Of a stretch of 64,000 nucleotides of DNA, positions 45,045-56,370 are shown in pieces (within the stretch, counting starts at the first letter, position 1; every line of letters begins with the position of its first letter). Under the pieces are notes generated by a model that was not told the origin of the DNA, ran no database searches, and saw only the letters and a program-made list of their open reading frames with translations. This DNA comes from Dermacentor variabilis (lineage: Eukaryota > Arthropoda > Arachnida > Ixodida > Ixodidae), in assembly GCF_050947875.1 (NCBI RefSeq), contig NC_134568.1, forward strand, positions 194,630,853 through 194,694,852, given 5' to 3'. The position numbers and the translations under genes were made by a program.

Positions 45045-46440
45045 TGATTCCCAGGCTTACCGGAAGACCCGTTAGGATACCCACCGTAGAGACGTGCAGT
45101 ATTTACCTGGCTCCCTAAAGTACATTCAGGGGACATCAGTCGCAGCCCAGCCGCATTGTCTGTTCGCGAAAGCGGAATCAAGACATGTTGACCGCTTTCA
45201 TATGCAGATCGGGCGACTTCGTCAGCGTGATCATTCTCGCTGATGCTGTAATGTCCTGGAAGCCATTGAAAGATTATGTTTGTGTCCCTTGTAATGGCTG
45301 CGATGATACATGTGTCGAATTTCTCAGGCCAGTTGTTCATTGGGTCCCTGCCATATTGGGCTTTGTAAACACTGAAGGCTGCGTTGGAGTCACTAAAGAC
45401 TGTCCATTGTTGCGGTGGTTCATGATTAAGGAAATCAAGTGCAGCACGGAGTGCCGCAAGTTCGGCATCCGTTGATGTGGTCAAACGTGAAGTTTTTAAT
45501 TTGATTTCTTCACATTTTGCCGGGATGATAACTGCAGCAGCTGAGTTGTTGAGTTTTACTGAACCATCTTTGTAGACATGTTGCCGGAATCTGTACACGT
45601 TGTCAATGTGTTCCAAAGTTGCTTGTTTCAAAGCGTGCAACGGCGCTCCAGCTTTCTTTCTGATTCCTGGAATTGTCAATTGCACTTGCGGCCGGTTCAG
45701 ACACCACAATGTATCTGATAATTGTGTAGCGGGCGTAAATTCTGATGGCAAGTAGGACTGATGTCTTACAACACTTTTGGCAAAAGTAGAATGTGGCCTC
45801 TTTGCTGGCAAGCAAGCAAGATGGTGTGAGGGAATCTGGGTCAGGTGTCGGATGTGTGCTCTCAGGACATCTGTATCTATATAGACTGTCAAAGGAGTGT
45901 CTCCGGCAATGGCCACTGTCGCAATCGATGACGTAGTTTGGGGAGACCGAGACAAGTTCTGAGTGCTTCTGCTTGCACACTCTGAAGTTTGCGGATATTT
46001 GTAGTGCATGTATTCCTAGTGCAGGTAAGCTGTACCGCAGGAAGCACAAAAACAGTGTTTCGTATAGTTGCGACATTGATGGTACTGTTGCGCCCCAGGG
46101 CCTCCCGCCGATAAGTGCAAGAAGGTCCACGATGGCGGCCAAACGCTTTGTCATGTACGAGACGTGAGGGCTCCAAGACAAGTCCCTATCCATGATGACG
46201 CCAAGAAAGCGGTGCGTTCGTCTGTAGAGTACAGTTTGGTCATTAATCCGCAAAGCATATGGGGCCATGGCTTTGCGAGTAAAGGCAACGAGTGCATATT
46301 TCTTAGGGGAAAGCTCCAGGCCTTGCCTTCTTAGGCATGTTGACACGGCCGTTGACGCCTTTTGAAGTCGTGCGCGGACTTGTAGATGCGTCACCTCTGT
46401 TGGACTCAAACGCTTTCACCATGTGTCGTTTGCGTTCGTT
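45045..46440 (-). pseudogene. LINE family A reverse transcriptase end and RNase H, inverted segment
   Basis: The minus strand encodes the RT C-terminal part (KYALVAFTRKAMAPYALRIN, HRFLGVIMDRDLSWSPHV, frame 45603-46409). A frameshifted RNase H follows in the frame ending near 44909: HVYKDGSVKLNN, TSTDAELAALRAALDF, TVFSDSNAAF and QWLPGHYSISENDHADE. All four acidic residues of RNase H are visible. The zinc knuckle and 3' UTR are not on this strand; they lie on plus immediately beyond 46440. Together the two make one 5'-inverted insertion. Confidence 0.8.
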
Positions 46441-47035
46441 GCCTCTGGACGTATACGGATGCACTTACCGCGTGGGTTACCACGACGTGAACAGACCATG
46501 CTGTACCGTCTGGTCTGTGGCTAAGCATTTCATTTACGAACTCGTATGCTTTCCTTATCGGAATGGCCAACAGCCCCACGTGCGCCACATGCAACATCGA
46601 TGAGACGCTCGCACGTATTATCTGTGCCTGCCTGCGATATACTCAGAGACAAATGCTGTGCAGAGTGCTGGACCAGTTGGACAATCGTCCACTCTCAGAA
46701 CTGAAAGCTTTAGGTCAGTACTCCCACAGAACATCCACGCTAAAGGCCTTACTCGCGTTATTAAGGTTCCTGCGGTCTGCGGGGCTTCACGATAGACTGT
46801 AAGAACGCCGCCCCCTACCGGTCTGTAATGTACGAGGTTTGGTCGTGATCGTCTCTATTTCTTTCCATCGCCCCCTTCCGCTCTCTCTCTCTTTTTATCC
46901 CCCCTTCACCTTTCCCCCCGTGTAGGGTAGCCAACCGGAACTGCCTCTGGTTAACCTCCCTGCCTTTCAATGCATCCATTTCTCTCTCTCTTTCCTGGCT
47001 CTCTCGTTCACGTATATATATATATATATATATAA
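46441..47035 (+). pseudogene. LINE family A C-terminus and 3' UTR, forward segment
   Basis: The plus strand reads GRIRMHLPRGLPRREQTMLY, frame-shifts to ISFTNSYAFLIGMANSPTC and continues TCNIDETLARIICAC, LDNRPLSELKALGQY, LLRFLRSAGLHDRL and stop (46802). The 3' UTR contains GTGTAGGGTAGCCAACCGG ... GGTTAACCTCCCTGCC and ends in a short TA repeat (47014-47032). Confidence 0.8.
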
Positions 47036-47402
47036 CCTTTAATAACAGTTGCACACGAAGAAGCGTCGTGTGACCTCGGAGAGTTGTTTGCTTAAGTGAC
47101 GGACTTATATGAGTATATACAAGACCTCATAGCAGAATACAGTTCAGTTTCACAGCCTGATCGAGTCCTCTCGCACCACCAAAAATCAGGCGCCTCTCGG
47201 TGGCCTAATCTTCCTTAATGAATTTGTCTAATACTTTGATATCACTAATACTGATTCGCCTTTCCTGAGAAACTGCAGCATCTCTTTCTCTTTTTTTTTT
47301 CTTCTGTGAGCTGGAGTGTAAGCGCTGCTGCGCATGACTGATGTTGATTCTGGTTTTGAGTGAATCCGGCTTGGCCTCATTTCGGTTACTGAGTGAATTA
47401 TG
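47036..47402. other. No gene recognised
   Basis: Sequence between the LINE tail and the mariner-type left end. Confidence 0.35.
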
Positions 47403-50400
47403 CAGGGTATCCTAACTATCATGTACCACAAGATTTTAAAAAAGAGCAACTGCTTTACTCGAAAAAAACCTAGTGTATATTGTTTCCAGTACAGTGGTAT
47501 AGTCGCCAGTGATTCTTTCGTTACTGAGGTTTAATTAAGTAGCTATAATTAATTATCTAACTCTAGAGGTACTGTCGTGAATATCAAAGGGTCAATGAGG
47601 CATTTGTAGATACCCCCAAATGACATCTAACTGCGATGCTTTCAGCGACGAACTAATTGCTTACAATGATTTCCGACTGGTAAAGAAACGCCATGACAGA
47701 TGAGAAATATCAGTTGACTGCGCTTCCACTCGCATCATAAAGCAGCACCCTCAAATAAGCTGATTGAAAGCAACTGCTCTGCCTGTCGCGAACCCGGAGA
47801 CAGCGCGTCACCTTAATAACCATGGTATGGAAGCAGCACGAACAACAGGTTTCGCGGCTTCGCAGCTATATTCCTTCCTCTCATTTCTACAACACACCAT
47901 CCGTTTCTGAAAGTCGACTGATCACATAGATATCAAAAGCCCCTTGGTATAACGTGGCCGAAAGAACGCTCTGACCACGCACGAAACGCGACAAGCAATC
48001 AAACAGGCATAGAATGTTCCAAAATCTCCACTCTCCTCGCACCGCATCTAAAGAATGCGCGCATAGCTATATTTCGCGCCAGAAACTTGCTTCGGAGCAA
48101 CGCTAAATTAAAGTGACCGTCTTATTTTTCATTAGAGCGTATACATGCTGCAAAACAGTTTCGTTGCAAAAAATAAAAGCGAAATAAGCAGACCGGGAAG
48201 CGACTCACGTGTAGAGAAAAGGAAAAAACGATGCGTTCAAAAAAAGCTAATGTACCACTTCTAAATGAGCCGAATTGGCAATCAGGAGGTCTGCTAAACA
48301 AACAAGAAAAATCACGTAGAAACTTCTCTTGGATTTATCTGAATGATGCGTAAGTATTTTGCAGTACTCACGAGGTGTTTTGTGGTGGTATGCTGGTGTG
48401 TTTCGTATAAGTGCAAGAACTATTGCGAAAGAAACATGAAATGGAGAAGAGCGGTTGCAACAGCGAACTGTGAGGTGAGACCTGCATGAGATGATGTAGA
48501 AGAGGCGAGTAGAAGCAATGTTCGCTGCTGTTATAGATAGCCCGCAGCGGATGTCTGATGAAATGACCAGGGAGATGTAGCAAATGAATGAAAGAAGTGC
48601 AGCATTTATTAGATACACGGAACCATTATGAACCGTGATCAACTGTGCTCCGGCGGCGACTACGCCTGGCGCGGCGGCGCGCCACGTAACTTGAAGGCGA
48701 TCTGCGAAAGCGGCAAAGTGCGGCATGAGTTGAGCGCTCCGTGAGCGCTGTGTTCTCGCCGCCCCGTTGACGTTGAATAGAGAGCCAGCACACACGTGTA
48801 TTCGTTCGCTGCTGCGGGCGCCATGTTGAAAGCGATCGTCTTACGGGACGGACGGAGGGACGGTTTATTTTCCGTTGGGTAACGATGGAGATGCTTACGC
48901 ATTTAAAACCATCAGATTTCAGTGTGCCCTTATTATCTATGAATTCGTAAGCGCCGTTGAACACCAGCTGCTGCCTAGAGGACGTGTGCGAATAGGCACC
49001 CTTCTGCAGCTACGCAGTATTGAGTACGCTTTATCACATGTTCTGTGGCTTTCTTTATGACCGACGATGGAATTCTACGGCAGACATCCGCTTTCCTTGC
49101 CTTGAGCTCATCTGACGTCCGTCTCTATCATCTAAACACGATCTTGCTCGTAAGCCCAAAGAAAGAATCGAGTGGAGAGAGCCAGGTGACATAGCCGGCC
49201 AATTTACAAGCCCGTGCCTTCCAATCTAATGCGCACGAAAAGTCGCATCCAGCCAGTTTCGTGCTCGGCTGCTGCTGTGTGCTGACATGCTCCATCTTGC
49301 TGATACCACAGAAGTGAAAGACGTGACAGTGGGACTTCGCTGAGAAACTCATCCACCACTTCTTCAAAAATTCCGTCCACGTAACGCTGTCCAGTCAGAT
49401 TGTGATCGAAAAATATGGGATCGATTATTGCACCAGAGTAACTTACGAACCACACATTGAACTATCACTGGTACTGGTGTCGCGTGCGCTTTGCCCAGTG
49501 TGGATCAGAGTCACTCCAATAATGTACATTATGCAAATTTACCTGGGAGTTTCAGCAAACATTGGATTCATCTGCACACATGATGTTGCTCAAAAAGTCC
49601 GGTGACTCATCGCCTTTTCGGAGCACCCAATTTGAGAAATCTAGAGGATTTTGCAGGTCACTATATTTTTCTAAAATCTTCCAAACTGATGGCTTGGACG
49701 TTGGCACTTTGGCGGCCACGTCCCGCATGCTAGCATGATGATTTGAGGCCATAAATACTAGAACATCCGTGCGTAGGCTAGAGCTCAAAGATGGATTCCT
49801 CCACTGCTGTTTCTGGAAGCTGCCGGTTTGTCTCAGGTTTTCATAATTTCTGATGACAGTCGATGTGTTTGGTCTACCGCCACACTTCCATAACTGATAC
49901 ATATTTGCGGCCTTCCTCTTATTGCCATTTACAGCTCCCAAGGCAAGGACCATGTTTTCCTTCTGCTCATTAGAGAAAGACGTGGCGACTGGGACGGAGC
50001 AAAACGCACCTTTAAGCCTTTGCACTGGCCTTTTCAATTCGTTTATTTGCTGATAGGTTTTCTGGCAGAAATAGAAAGAAAAAAATTCGTGCACTTTGTC
50101 TACGCTAAGACAACAGCTGTACACCTCGTTTCGAACTAACACCAAACACAACGTGCTACCTCTACCGGGGTGCGGCAGATAAGGAACTAGCTCGAACACG
50201 ATGTCTTTCTTTATTTCTTTTATTTCCTTCTGGCTAACTCAGAAGGAGCTTCTTCGAGGGCGCTGATGTGGGTGGGAGCGCAGTTACGTGGTATTTTTCG
50301 CATTTTGGGATGTTTATCTGTTGAAAAAAATTAGTATGCAGTAGTACATCCCTTAAGATACAGCAATTAGATGTCCCTTGGCTGTGGCTACAAATGCCTC

Positions 50401-50568
50401 ATCGACACTGGGATAATGTGAATAGTGCGTCTGGGTAAATAATTAATTACAATTACCTAATTAAATCTCAGTAATGAAAAAACTACTGGCAGCTGCTCCA
50501 CTGTAGTAACGCAATTCCCCCTCCTTTTTTTTAAATCTGGGTGCATGATAGTTAATTGGGGCACCCTG
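47403..50568 (-). mobile_element. Mariner/Tc1-type transposon with inverted ends of roughly 300-370 bp, 3.17 kb
   Basis: The left end CAGGGTATCCTAACTATCATG and the complement of the right end CAGGGTGCCCCAATTAACTATCATG begin inverted repeats. These can be followed for roughly 300-370 bp (47403-47775 and 50205-50568), through ATTACTGAG.TTTAATTA, AATGAGGCATTTGTAG and GACATCTAA. TA follows the right end and TG (a probable decayed TA) precedes the left. A broken transposase lies on minus (48880-50200). The interval 47800-48870 is unassigned and may be a later insertion. Its GC-rich part is near 48600-48860. Confidence 0.8.
48880..50200 (-). pseudogene. Mariner-type transposase, broken
   Basis: The N-terminal part (minus, from about 50010) reads FSNEQKENMVLALGAVNGNK and GRPNTSTVIRNYENLRQTGS, then SMRDVAAKVPTSKPSVWKIL. 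This is a helix-turn-helix pair as in DUF4817-type mariner relatives. The catalytic part has CADES (first aspartate, near 49560), DPIFFDHNLTGQRYVD, and LLWYQQDGACQHT with the second aspartate. It ends FFLWAYEQDRV (near 49130). At least two frameshifts and several stops separate these blocks. The enzyme would cut and paste at TA sites; this copy cannot. Assignment is from motif wording. Confidence 0.75.
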
Positions 50569-50728
50569 TATATATTTATTACCTCTGCGTGCAAGTGATG
50601 AAGCTTCCGTCCCTAATACATATTGTAACTTATTAGAATAGTTTTTTTTTCAAGAGTTGTTAGGATTGATTACTGGAAATAGAAGCAATATTGAGACACA
50701 TATCGGTCACGTGCATTTCACACGCTGA
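50569..50728. other. Spacer, nothing recognised
   Basis: Short AT-rich sequence between the transposon right end and a LINE tail. Confidence 0.4.
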
Positions 50729-50729
50729 T

Positions 50730-50760
<31 letters not shown>

Positions 50761-51200
50761 TTTCAGGTACTGTCAATCCCAGTGGGATTTTTACAGGTTG
50801 GGCATATATTATATACTCACAAATAGCGATAAAAACAGGTTTACATAATTTCAACAATGATATTTGTAATCGACACGAAGCAGATATACACATATGGTAG
50901 GAAATAAAACATGAATTGTACAGTGCATTTGGCAGAAAGGGGCGAAATTGCATAGGCAAATGCAATGCTCATACAGATTTTATTTTATACAACGACGTGA
51001 GTGGTGTGTTATTTCCAGCTAGCATAATCTAATTATTGCGCAACAGTTCTTCTAAAAGGGTTACAAATTTCGGCAACGATGCGTTAGTCGTTATGCAGGG
51101 GTCCAGGCTATTCAATTCTCTTATTGCAAGAGGAAAGAACGAATATCTAAAACAGTCAGTGCGAAATCCATATTCTTTAACTGTTAGTGAATGCTTATGA
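50729..51200 (-). pseudogene. CR1-like LINE C-terminus with (TTTA)n tail
   Basis: The minus strand reads RYSFFPLAIRELNSLDP, ASLPKFVTLLEELLRNN and stop (near 51026), the typical end of CR1/L2-type LINE proteins. A roughly 260-bp 3' UTR ends in the TTTA microsatellite 50729-50763. Confidence 0.75.
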
Positions 51201-52795
51201 CGGGAAGGTCTGGTGTCAGCTAGGGATAGGGATAAAAGACTCAGCCGAAGGGGTCACTGAAGTCGGCATGCATGCTTATTTCAGGGTAAAAAAAAAAGCA
51301 TGCAAAAGCAATTTGAAGCCACGTGTACATACAGGAACATATTCATTCTCTAGGCATAAGCTATCCTTACCTTTAGAAATAATTTTTAATTGGCTACCTC
51401 CCTGTCTTTCACAAATATAATAAACTTTGTATTGTGTGTATTGGAATATATCGTATATGTGCATGGTGTTTAGAGTGCAAATTTAAAACAATGTATAAGT
51501 GAGAAAATGCGGATAAGGCAGCTGCCGCTAGCGCCTCTAATGCGTTTATTTTCTATATTCAGGATTTGCTGAAATAAAGCGAAAGAATGAATGAAATGCC
51601 GCGCAAGTCCACGCCTACAATGATGCAGTAAGCTATTCGGCACAATAAATTTTTAAATGAGAAGGTAGAGGCAAGTCAAAAGAAACCTCAAATGATGTGG
51701 GTGACAAAACTCTGTTAATCACATTTTAGTTGTGTGTCGGGGTAGGGGGGGGGATGATGGTAAGTTTCGGCAACGACGGGCCTATACCCCCCCCCCCCCT
51801 CCACCGGCGTAGTCGGCGCCTAGGCCTCAGTAGCTCAAGCCTGCGTCTGAAAGGTGAAACAAGGGCAGGAACAGGTAGGTAGGGGAATGTGCGAATAGTA
51901 CCCAAAGAGTGCAGCTATTTCACATGTGCGCAAGCGTTTGCATCGCTTGACGAAAGTACCCGTACGATGCGGCGCCGCCGGTTGCGTTTTCTACCTTTCG
52001 TCGTCACCAAAATTCGACCATGAACAACCAAAACACCCAGGACAAAAGGCATGCCATGAAGTTTGTACGCTGTGCACGAGGCGCAGTATGTCAACTTCCA
52101 TTGTCTTGTGGCATCATCATATATTGGACAAGCCGGGTGATGCCTCAATGTTAGGCTCGACAAGCATTGTGCCGCTGCGAAGACGCGAACCATCGAGGGA
52201 TACTTGGCGTGTCGTTGCGGGCAATCGGGGGGGAGGGAGGGTGGGGGGGAGGTGGAGTAAGGGGGCTGCATTCTGGAGTAAGATACAATACGCGTTTCCC
52301 TGTTTTCACAGCCCCATGGTTCACTCAGTCCACCTTGCTCCCTTAGCTGGTGCCGACACCACTTGGCGGCCTCCTTTCTTTTTTCCAGTACGTCTCGTCA
52401 TGAAGAGATTAGTCGGCGCCCTCGCTCGGTATATTGTAAGGATTCCTTTCGCTAAATTTTATTTCTTAAAATTCTTATGCACCTTTTGTGAGTGGCCGAT
52501 ACGAATGACAGGGCAGAGCGCTGCTCGTACCACTGACAAAACGCGAAAAGGAATATCCTTGGAAGGAAATAGTTACATTATCCCGGTCATTGTCTTAGTA
52601 GTGCAGTACGGAAGTGACACCCCTCAGCGCACAGTTACCCTTACAAAGAGTACTCAGAGTTGGTTCGTTGCTTATGCTACAGCCTTTATGGATTGAATTC
52701 ACAATGATTGTTATTTGCAGAGAACGCTTGTTTTCCACTGGTGCACCATCTCCACTAACAAGAGTATAGGTGGGGGCTGGTTGGTAAAACATAGT
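51201..52795. other. No gene recognised; G- and C-runs
   Basis: A G run near 51746 and a C run near 51788-51800 face each other. The 256-codon plus frame 51926-52696 lacks motifs and is interrupted in composition by a G-rich tract near 52230. Confidence 0.35.
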
Positions 52796-52924
52796 TACAC
52801 TGGAAGCATAGCGCGCAAAGGACGATCCACAAAGACTAGACAGGACAAGCACTATCCAGACAGGAGCGCGCTTACCCTGTCTAGTCTTTGTGGATCGTCC
52901 TTTGCGCGCTATGCTTCCAGTGTA
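52796..52924. repeat. Perfect 49-bp inverted repeat with 31-bp spacer
   Basis: TACACTGGAAGCATAGCGCG to CTAGACAGG (52796-52844) is exactly complemented at 52876-52924. It would form a strong hairpin. Confidence 0.95.
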
Positions 52925-53378
52925 TCCACTAACAACATCGATATTGTGCTATCGGTCCACTACGGTTGTTGCTAACCGCTCCAGTGTAAGGAATTCTTTG
53001 AAAATTCGGCCCTAGGCTCCTATTCGCGATGCAGCAGCTAGCATAGAAACAAGCACCGGCCAAACCTGACGCGAATTCATGTTATGCCGGAATTTCAACT
53101 AGGGGAGGGGGGGGGGGGGAGGGCTCAAAAAAAGAGGAGCTTTTCTTGCCAACAAAATTCTTTCTTATATCCTGGCCCAGGATATAAGAACTGCAGCCAG
53201 ACGGCACACGCTCAAGCAGCGTCGTGCCATAAATTTTATTCTTTCTACTGCTTAGAAAATCTCAGCACATGTCTGAACCCTCACATCCTGCCCCTCCCTT
53301 CAAGTCGCGCTCTTGTCGGAACGGGGATTTAGACATGACAACGAGACGCAAGACTAAACAAGAAACCTGCACGGGCGC

Positions 53379-53531
53379 GATCCGAGATGACTGTTCGGAG
53401 CGCGCGTTCAATTTCGCCGCGCGTCATCGGCGTTGGCCACGCCGACTTCGTCAGCGGCGCGAAGTCGGCGCGGTCTGCGCCAATCGCGCGCGGTGAAACC
53501 GAGCGCGCGCTCCGAACAGTCATCTCGGATC
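53379..53531. repeat. Imperfect 153-bp hairpin, CpG-rich
   Basis: GATCCGAGATGACTGTTCGG at 53379 is complemented at 53512-53531. The arms of about 70 bp meet near 53455 with roughly 80-85% pairing by eye. Confidence 0.9.
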
Positions 53532-54411
53532 ACGCCTCTGTTTCGCAACCAGGAAGTGCGCCTTTTGACGCAGCCACTGCCTGCGCTTCTGTGAAGTTCT
53601 AACGGAGCGCGCCGCTTTATCCGCCCGAGTGCGTGCGCTCGCAACCTGTTGGCGGCTTTTGTCGGTCGCTACGCACCGCGACTCAAAGGGCTTCACTCGT
53701 GAACATTCGCAAAGTATTTGCCCAACTGTTTCCCGCTCGCGCTTAAACTACGCATGCCGGTTTCTCTTGCCCTTTTTGTCAGTTCTTGTATTTGCTTTCG
53801 CAGGCGCAGAAAGCGCTCTCGAACGCCCCCCCCCCCCCCCCCCCCCCCCCCCAGAGTGTGGCCTTTCTCAGCTCGCTACTGCCACTTCTGCCCTGTCTCA
53901 GTGCATGCCCGTTACGTCAGCACTTTTTCGTTGTGCATTTCGCCGGCACCACTTTGCTCCGGCCGCGCATCACACAGCGCCGCGTGGGCGAGACAGCAAC
54001 AGGCGCAAGAACGGCGAAAGTGCGCCGAATGGCTGTCGATTTTCTGCTTCTTTTCGGCGGAGTGCCGCTGACAGATTGGAAATAGAAAAATTCCCCGCAT
54101 ACCCGTAGGAGGCCAGCGCTGACGACTCGCCGACGCGTCATGACCTGTGTTTGCTGCTACGGCGGTACATATTGGAGATTCCTACGGACCGGCTTTAAAC
54201 ACTTTACGGTTACCCTGCGACTGCAGCGTTCTTCCAGTTCATATTATTTTTTTTTCAGAGCGTCCGATTGACGCATTCCTCAAGACTCTCAAGCGGCTTA
54301 AACATAAATAACACTGAAAACATCCATAAACATCCATAAACACTATGGCCATTATTATACATTGGTTAACTTACTTATGCACTGGTAAACAAAACTTAGT
54401 ATGCATGCTAG

Positions 54412-54413
<2 letters not shown>
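53532..54413. other. No gene recognised; 27-base C run
   Basis: The C homopolymer is at 53826-53852. The surrounding 53550-54110 is GC-rich with overlapping frames on both strands, none with a domain. Confidence 0.4.
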
Positions 54414-54449
<36 letters not shown>

Positions 54450-54880
54450 GCCTGGTTACGCCCACTGCAGGGCAAAGGCCTCTCCCATACTTCTCCAACA
54501 ACCCCGGTCATGTACTAATTGTGGCCATGCCGTCCCTGCAAACTTCTTAATCTCATCCGCCCACCTAACTTTCTGCCGCCCCCTGCTACGCTTCCCTTCC
54601 CTTGGGATCCAGTCCGTAACCCTTAATGACCATCGGTTATCTTCCCTCCTCCTTACATGTCCTGCCCATGCCCATTTCTTTTTCTTGATTTCAACTAAGA
54701 TGTCATTAACTCGCGTTTGTTCCCTCACCCAATCTGCTCTTTTCTTATCCCTTAACGTTACACCTATCATTCTTCTTTCCATAGCTCGTTGTGTCGTCCT
54801 CAATTTGAGTAGAACCCTTTTCGTAAGCCTCCAGGTTTCTGCCCCGTAGGTGAGTACGCTAGAATACGCATGCTAGAATA
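54414..54880 (-). pseudogene. RTE-like LINE C-terminus with (ATC)n tail
   Basis: The minus frame 54456-54803 reads TTQRAMERRMIGVTLRDKKR, WVREQTRVNDI, KKKWAWAGHVRRREDNRW, DWIPREGKRSRGRQ and RWADEIKKFAG, the end of RTE-type reverse transcriptase proteins. It ends in LQWA, then the ATC microsatellite tail (54414-54449). Two further fragments of the same kind lie at 60210-60660 and 63570-64000. The frame is open but the RT is missing. Confidence 0.85.
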
Positions 54881-55019
54881 CGATGGGTGAAAGAAAGAAA
54901 ACTAAAGCTATACAACTGGTAGCGCAACCGGCAGTATAACAAAACAGAACAAACGATAGACGCTAGCGTAACAGCGCAGTAGGGGTAGGATAAAGGTTCA
55001 AAAAACATGACAATAGGTG

Positions 55020-56370
55020 CCTAAACTTATTGAATTACTATATTCTCGGGTAGTGCGTCCAACAGTTCTATAACAGCAGGTAAGAAGGGAGAGAGAGATA
55101 GCAAAGGCAGGAGAGGGAAGGAGATCAACCAGACGAGCACCCGGTTTGTCACCCTACACTGGGGATGAGGGAAAGGGGAATGGAAAGAGGAAAAGAGGGG
55201 CAGAGTGAGCACTGAGTGTGTGGGAGGATGCACTGGGACACAATAAGCGGTTTCTCACGCTGGTGCAATTCAAGTAGTGTAAGATTTGTGGAAGGCATTA
55301 GGGGTACCATGCAAGCGTTGTAGTCCCGGCTTGTCGAACAGGCGGTGAGAAGTGCAGTTGGGTTGAAGTAGAATAGTGTTCCTGAAGTGTGGGAAGTTAT
55401 TATACAGTTTGTATAAGAGGGAAAGTTGTGAAAACTTCCTTCAAAAGAGTTCGACTAGGGATGCTGAGGGATGATTTAATGCCACTTATACTTCATGCCA
55501 GTTATAGTTCGAAGCGATAAAACGTACTGTGCGATTCTTTACTGCTTCAAGCGAGTTAATGGTAAGTTTGATGAGGATTCCAAATTGCTGAGGCATACTC
55601 AAGTTTAGTCCGAATGAACGTTTCGCAGGCGAGCTTGCGCACGCGAACAGGGACAGAAAAATCGATCTTTTGAAGAGGCCATGTGATTTAGAACAGTCGT
55701 TCACAAGATTCGTTATGTGTGCAGACCACGTAGTTTGATTAGTGATTGTAACGCCAAAGTAACAGTAAGTGCCAACTTGAGCATTAAGAATTAAGTGTTG
55801 TAGATTTAAGAGAGTACTGGTGGTTATTTATTTGCCACTTGCGACACACACACATGTACTTGCATTTAGAAACGTTGAGGGAGGTGAGCCAAGGAGAGCA
55901 GCAAATTACTGTTTTGTTTAGGTCTTCCCGGAGTATTACTTGGTCACTCTGGGAGGATATTCACCGATACACGACGCAGACATCAGCGAATAACCGGATT
56001 GACGAAAGATTGCTGCCAGGGAGGTCATTTGTAAAAATTTGAAACAGAAGAGGCCCAAGCACAAAGCCCTGTGGTACACCTCACAAGACTGGACTACTTG
56101 ACGACTTGAGGTTATCAACGGCAGTGTGTTATTAGCTGTTTATGAGAAAACTGTCAATGCAGAACAATACAAAGGGGCAAGATTAAGGCAAGCGTGTTTC
56201 GCGGTTAGGCGACGACGGACGACACCATGGAACGCCTTTGAAAAGTCAAGATAGATAATATTGGTTTGAAAAATGGTTGAAGGTGGAGATGTAGATCTGT
56301 GGTGAATTCGAACAGTTGTGTTTCATATGAGTCTCCTCGTCTATATCCACGTTACATGAACTCTTTAGAA
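55020..56370 (-). pseudogene. Jockey/CR1-like LINE reverse transcriptase with 3' UTR
   Basis: Minus-strand RT motifs are in order: YLDFSKAF (motif A, 56230-56250), [20 protein letters not shown] (56020-56080), FADVCVVYR (55964-55990, the second catalytic D replaced by V), then SLEAVKNRTVRFIASNY (about 55495-55560). Stops and frameshifts separate them. The 3' UTR has ATCAACCAGACGAGCACCCG ... GTCACCCTACACTGGGG (55120-55165, plus). The same tail motif terminates the RNase H-bearing family A LINEs. It is an inactive copy closely related in wording to the relic at 1-500. Confidence 0.8.

Noticed and set aside
48247..48795. 182-codon minus frame inside the mariner-type element
   Set aside because: No domain; it lies in the unassigned middle of the transposon and hydrophobic runs match local base composition.
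51926..52696. 256-codon plus frame
   Set aside because: No motif, includes a G-homopolymer-rich part, no splice or conservation evidence.
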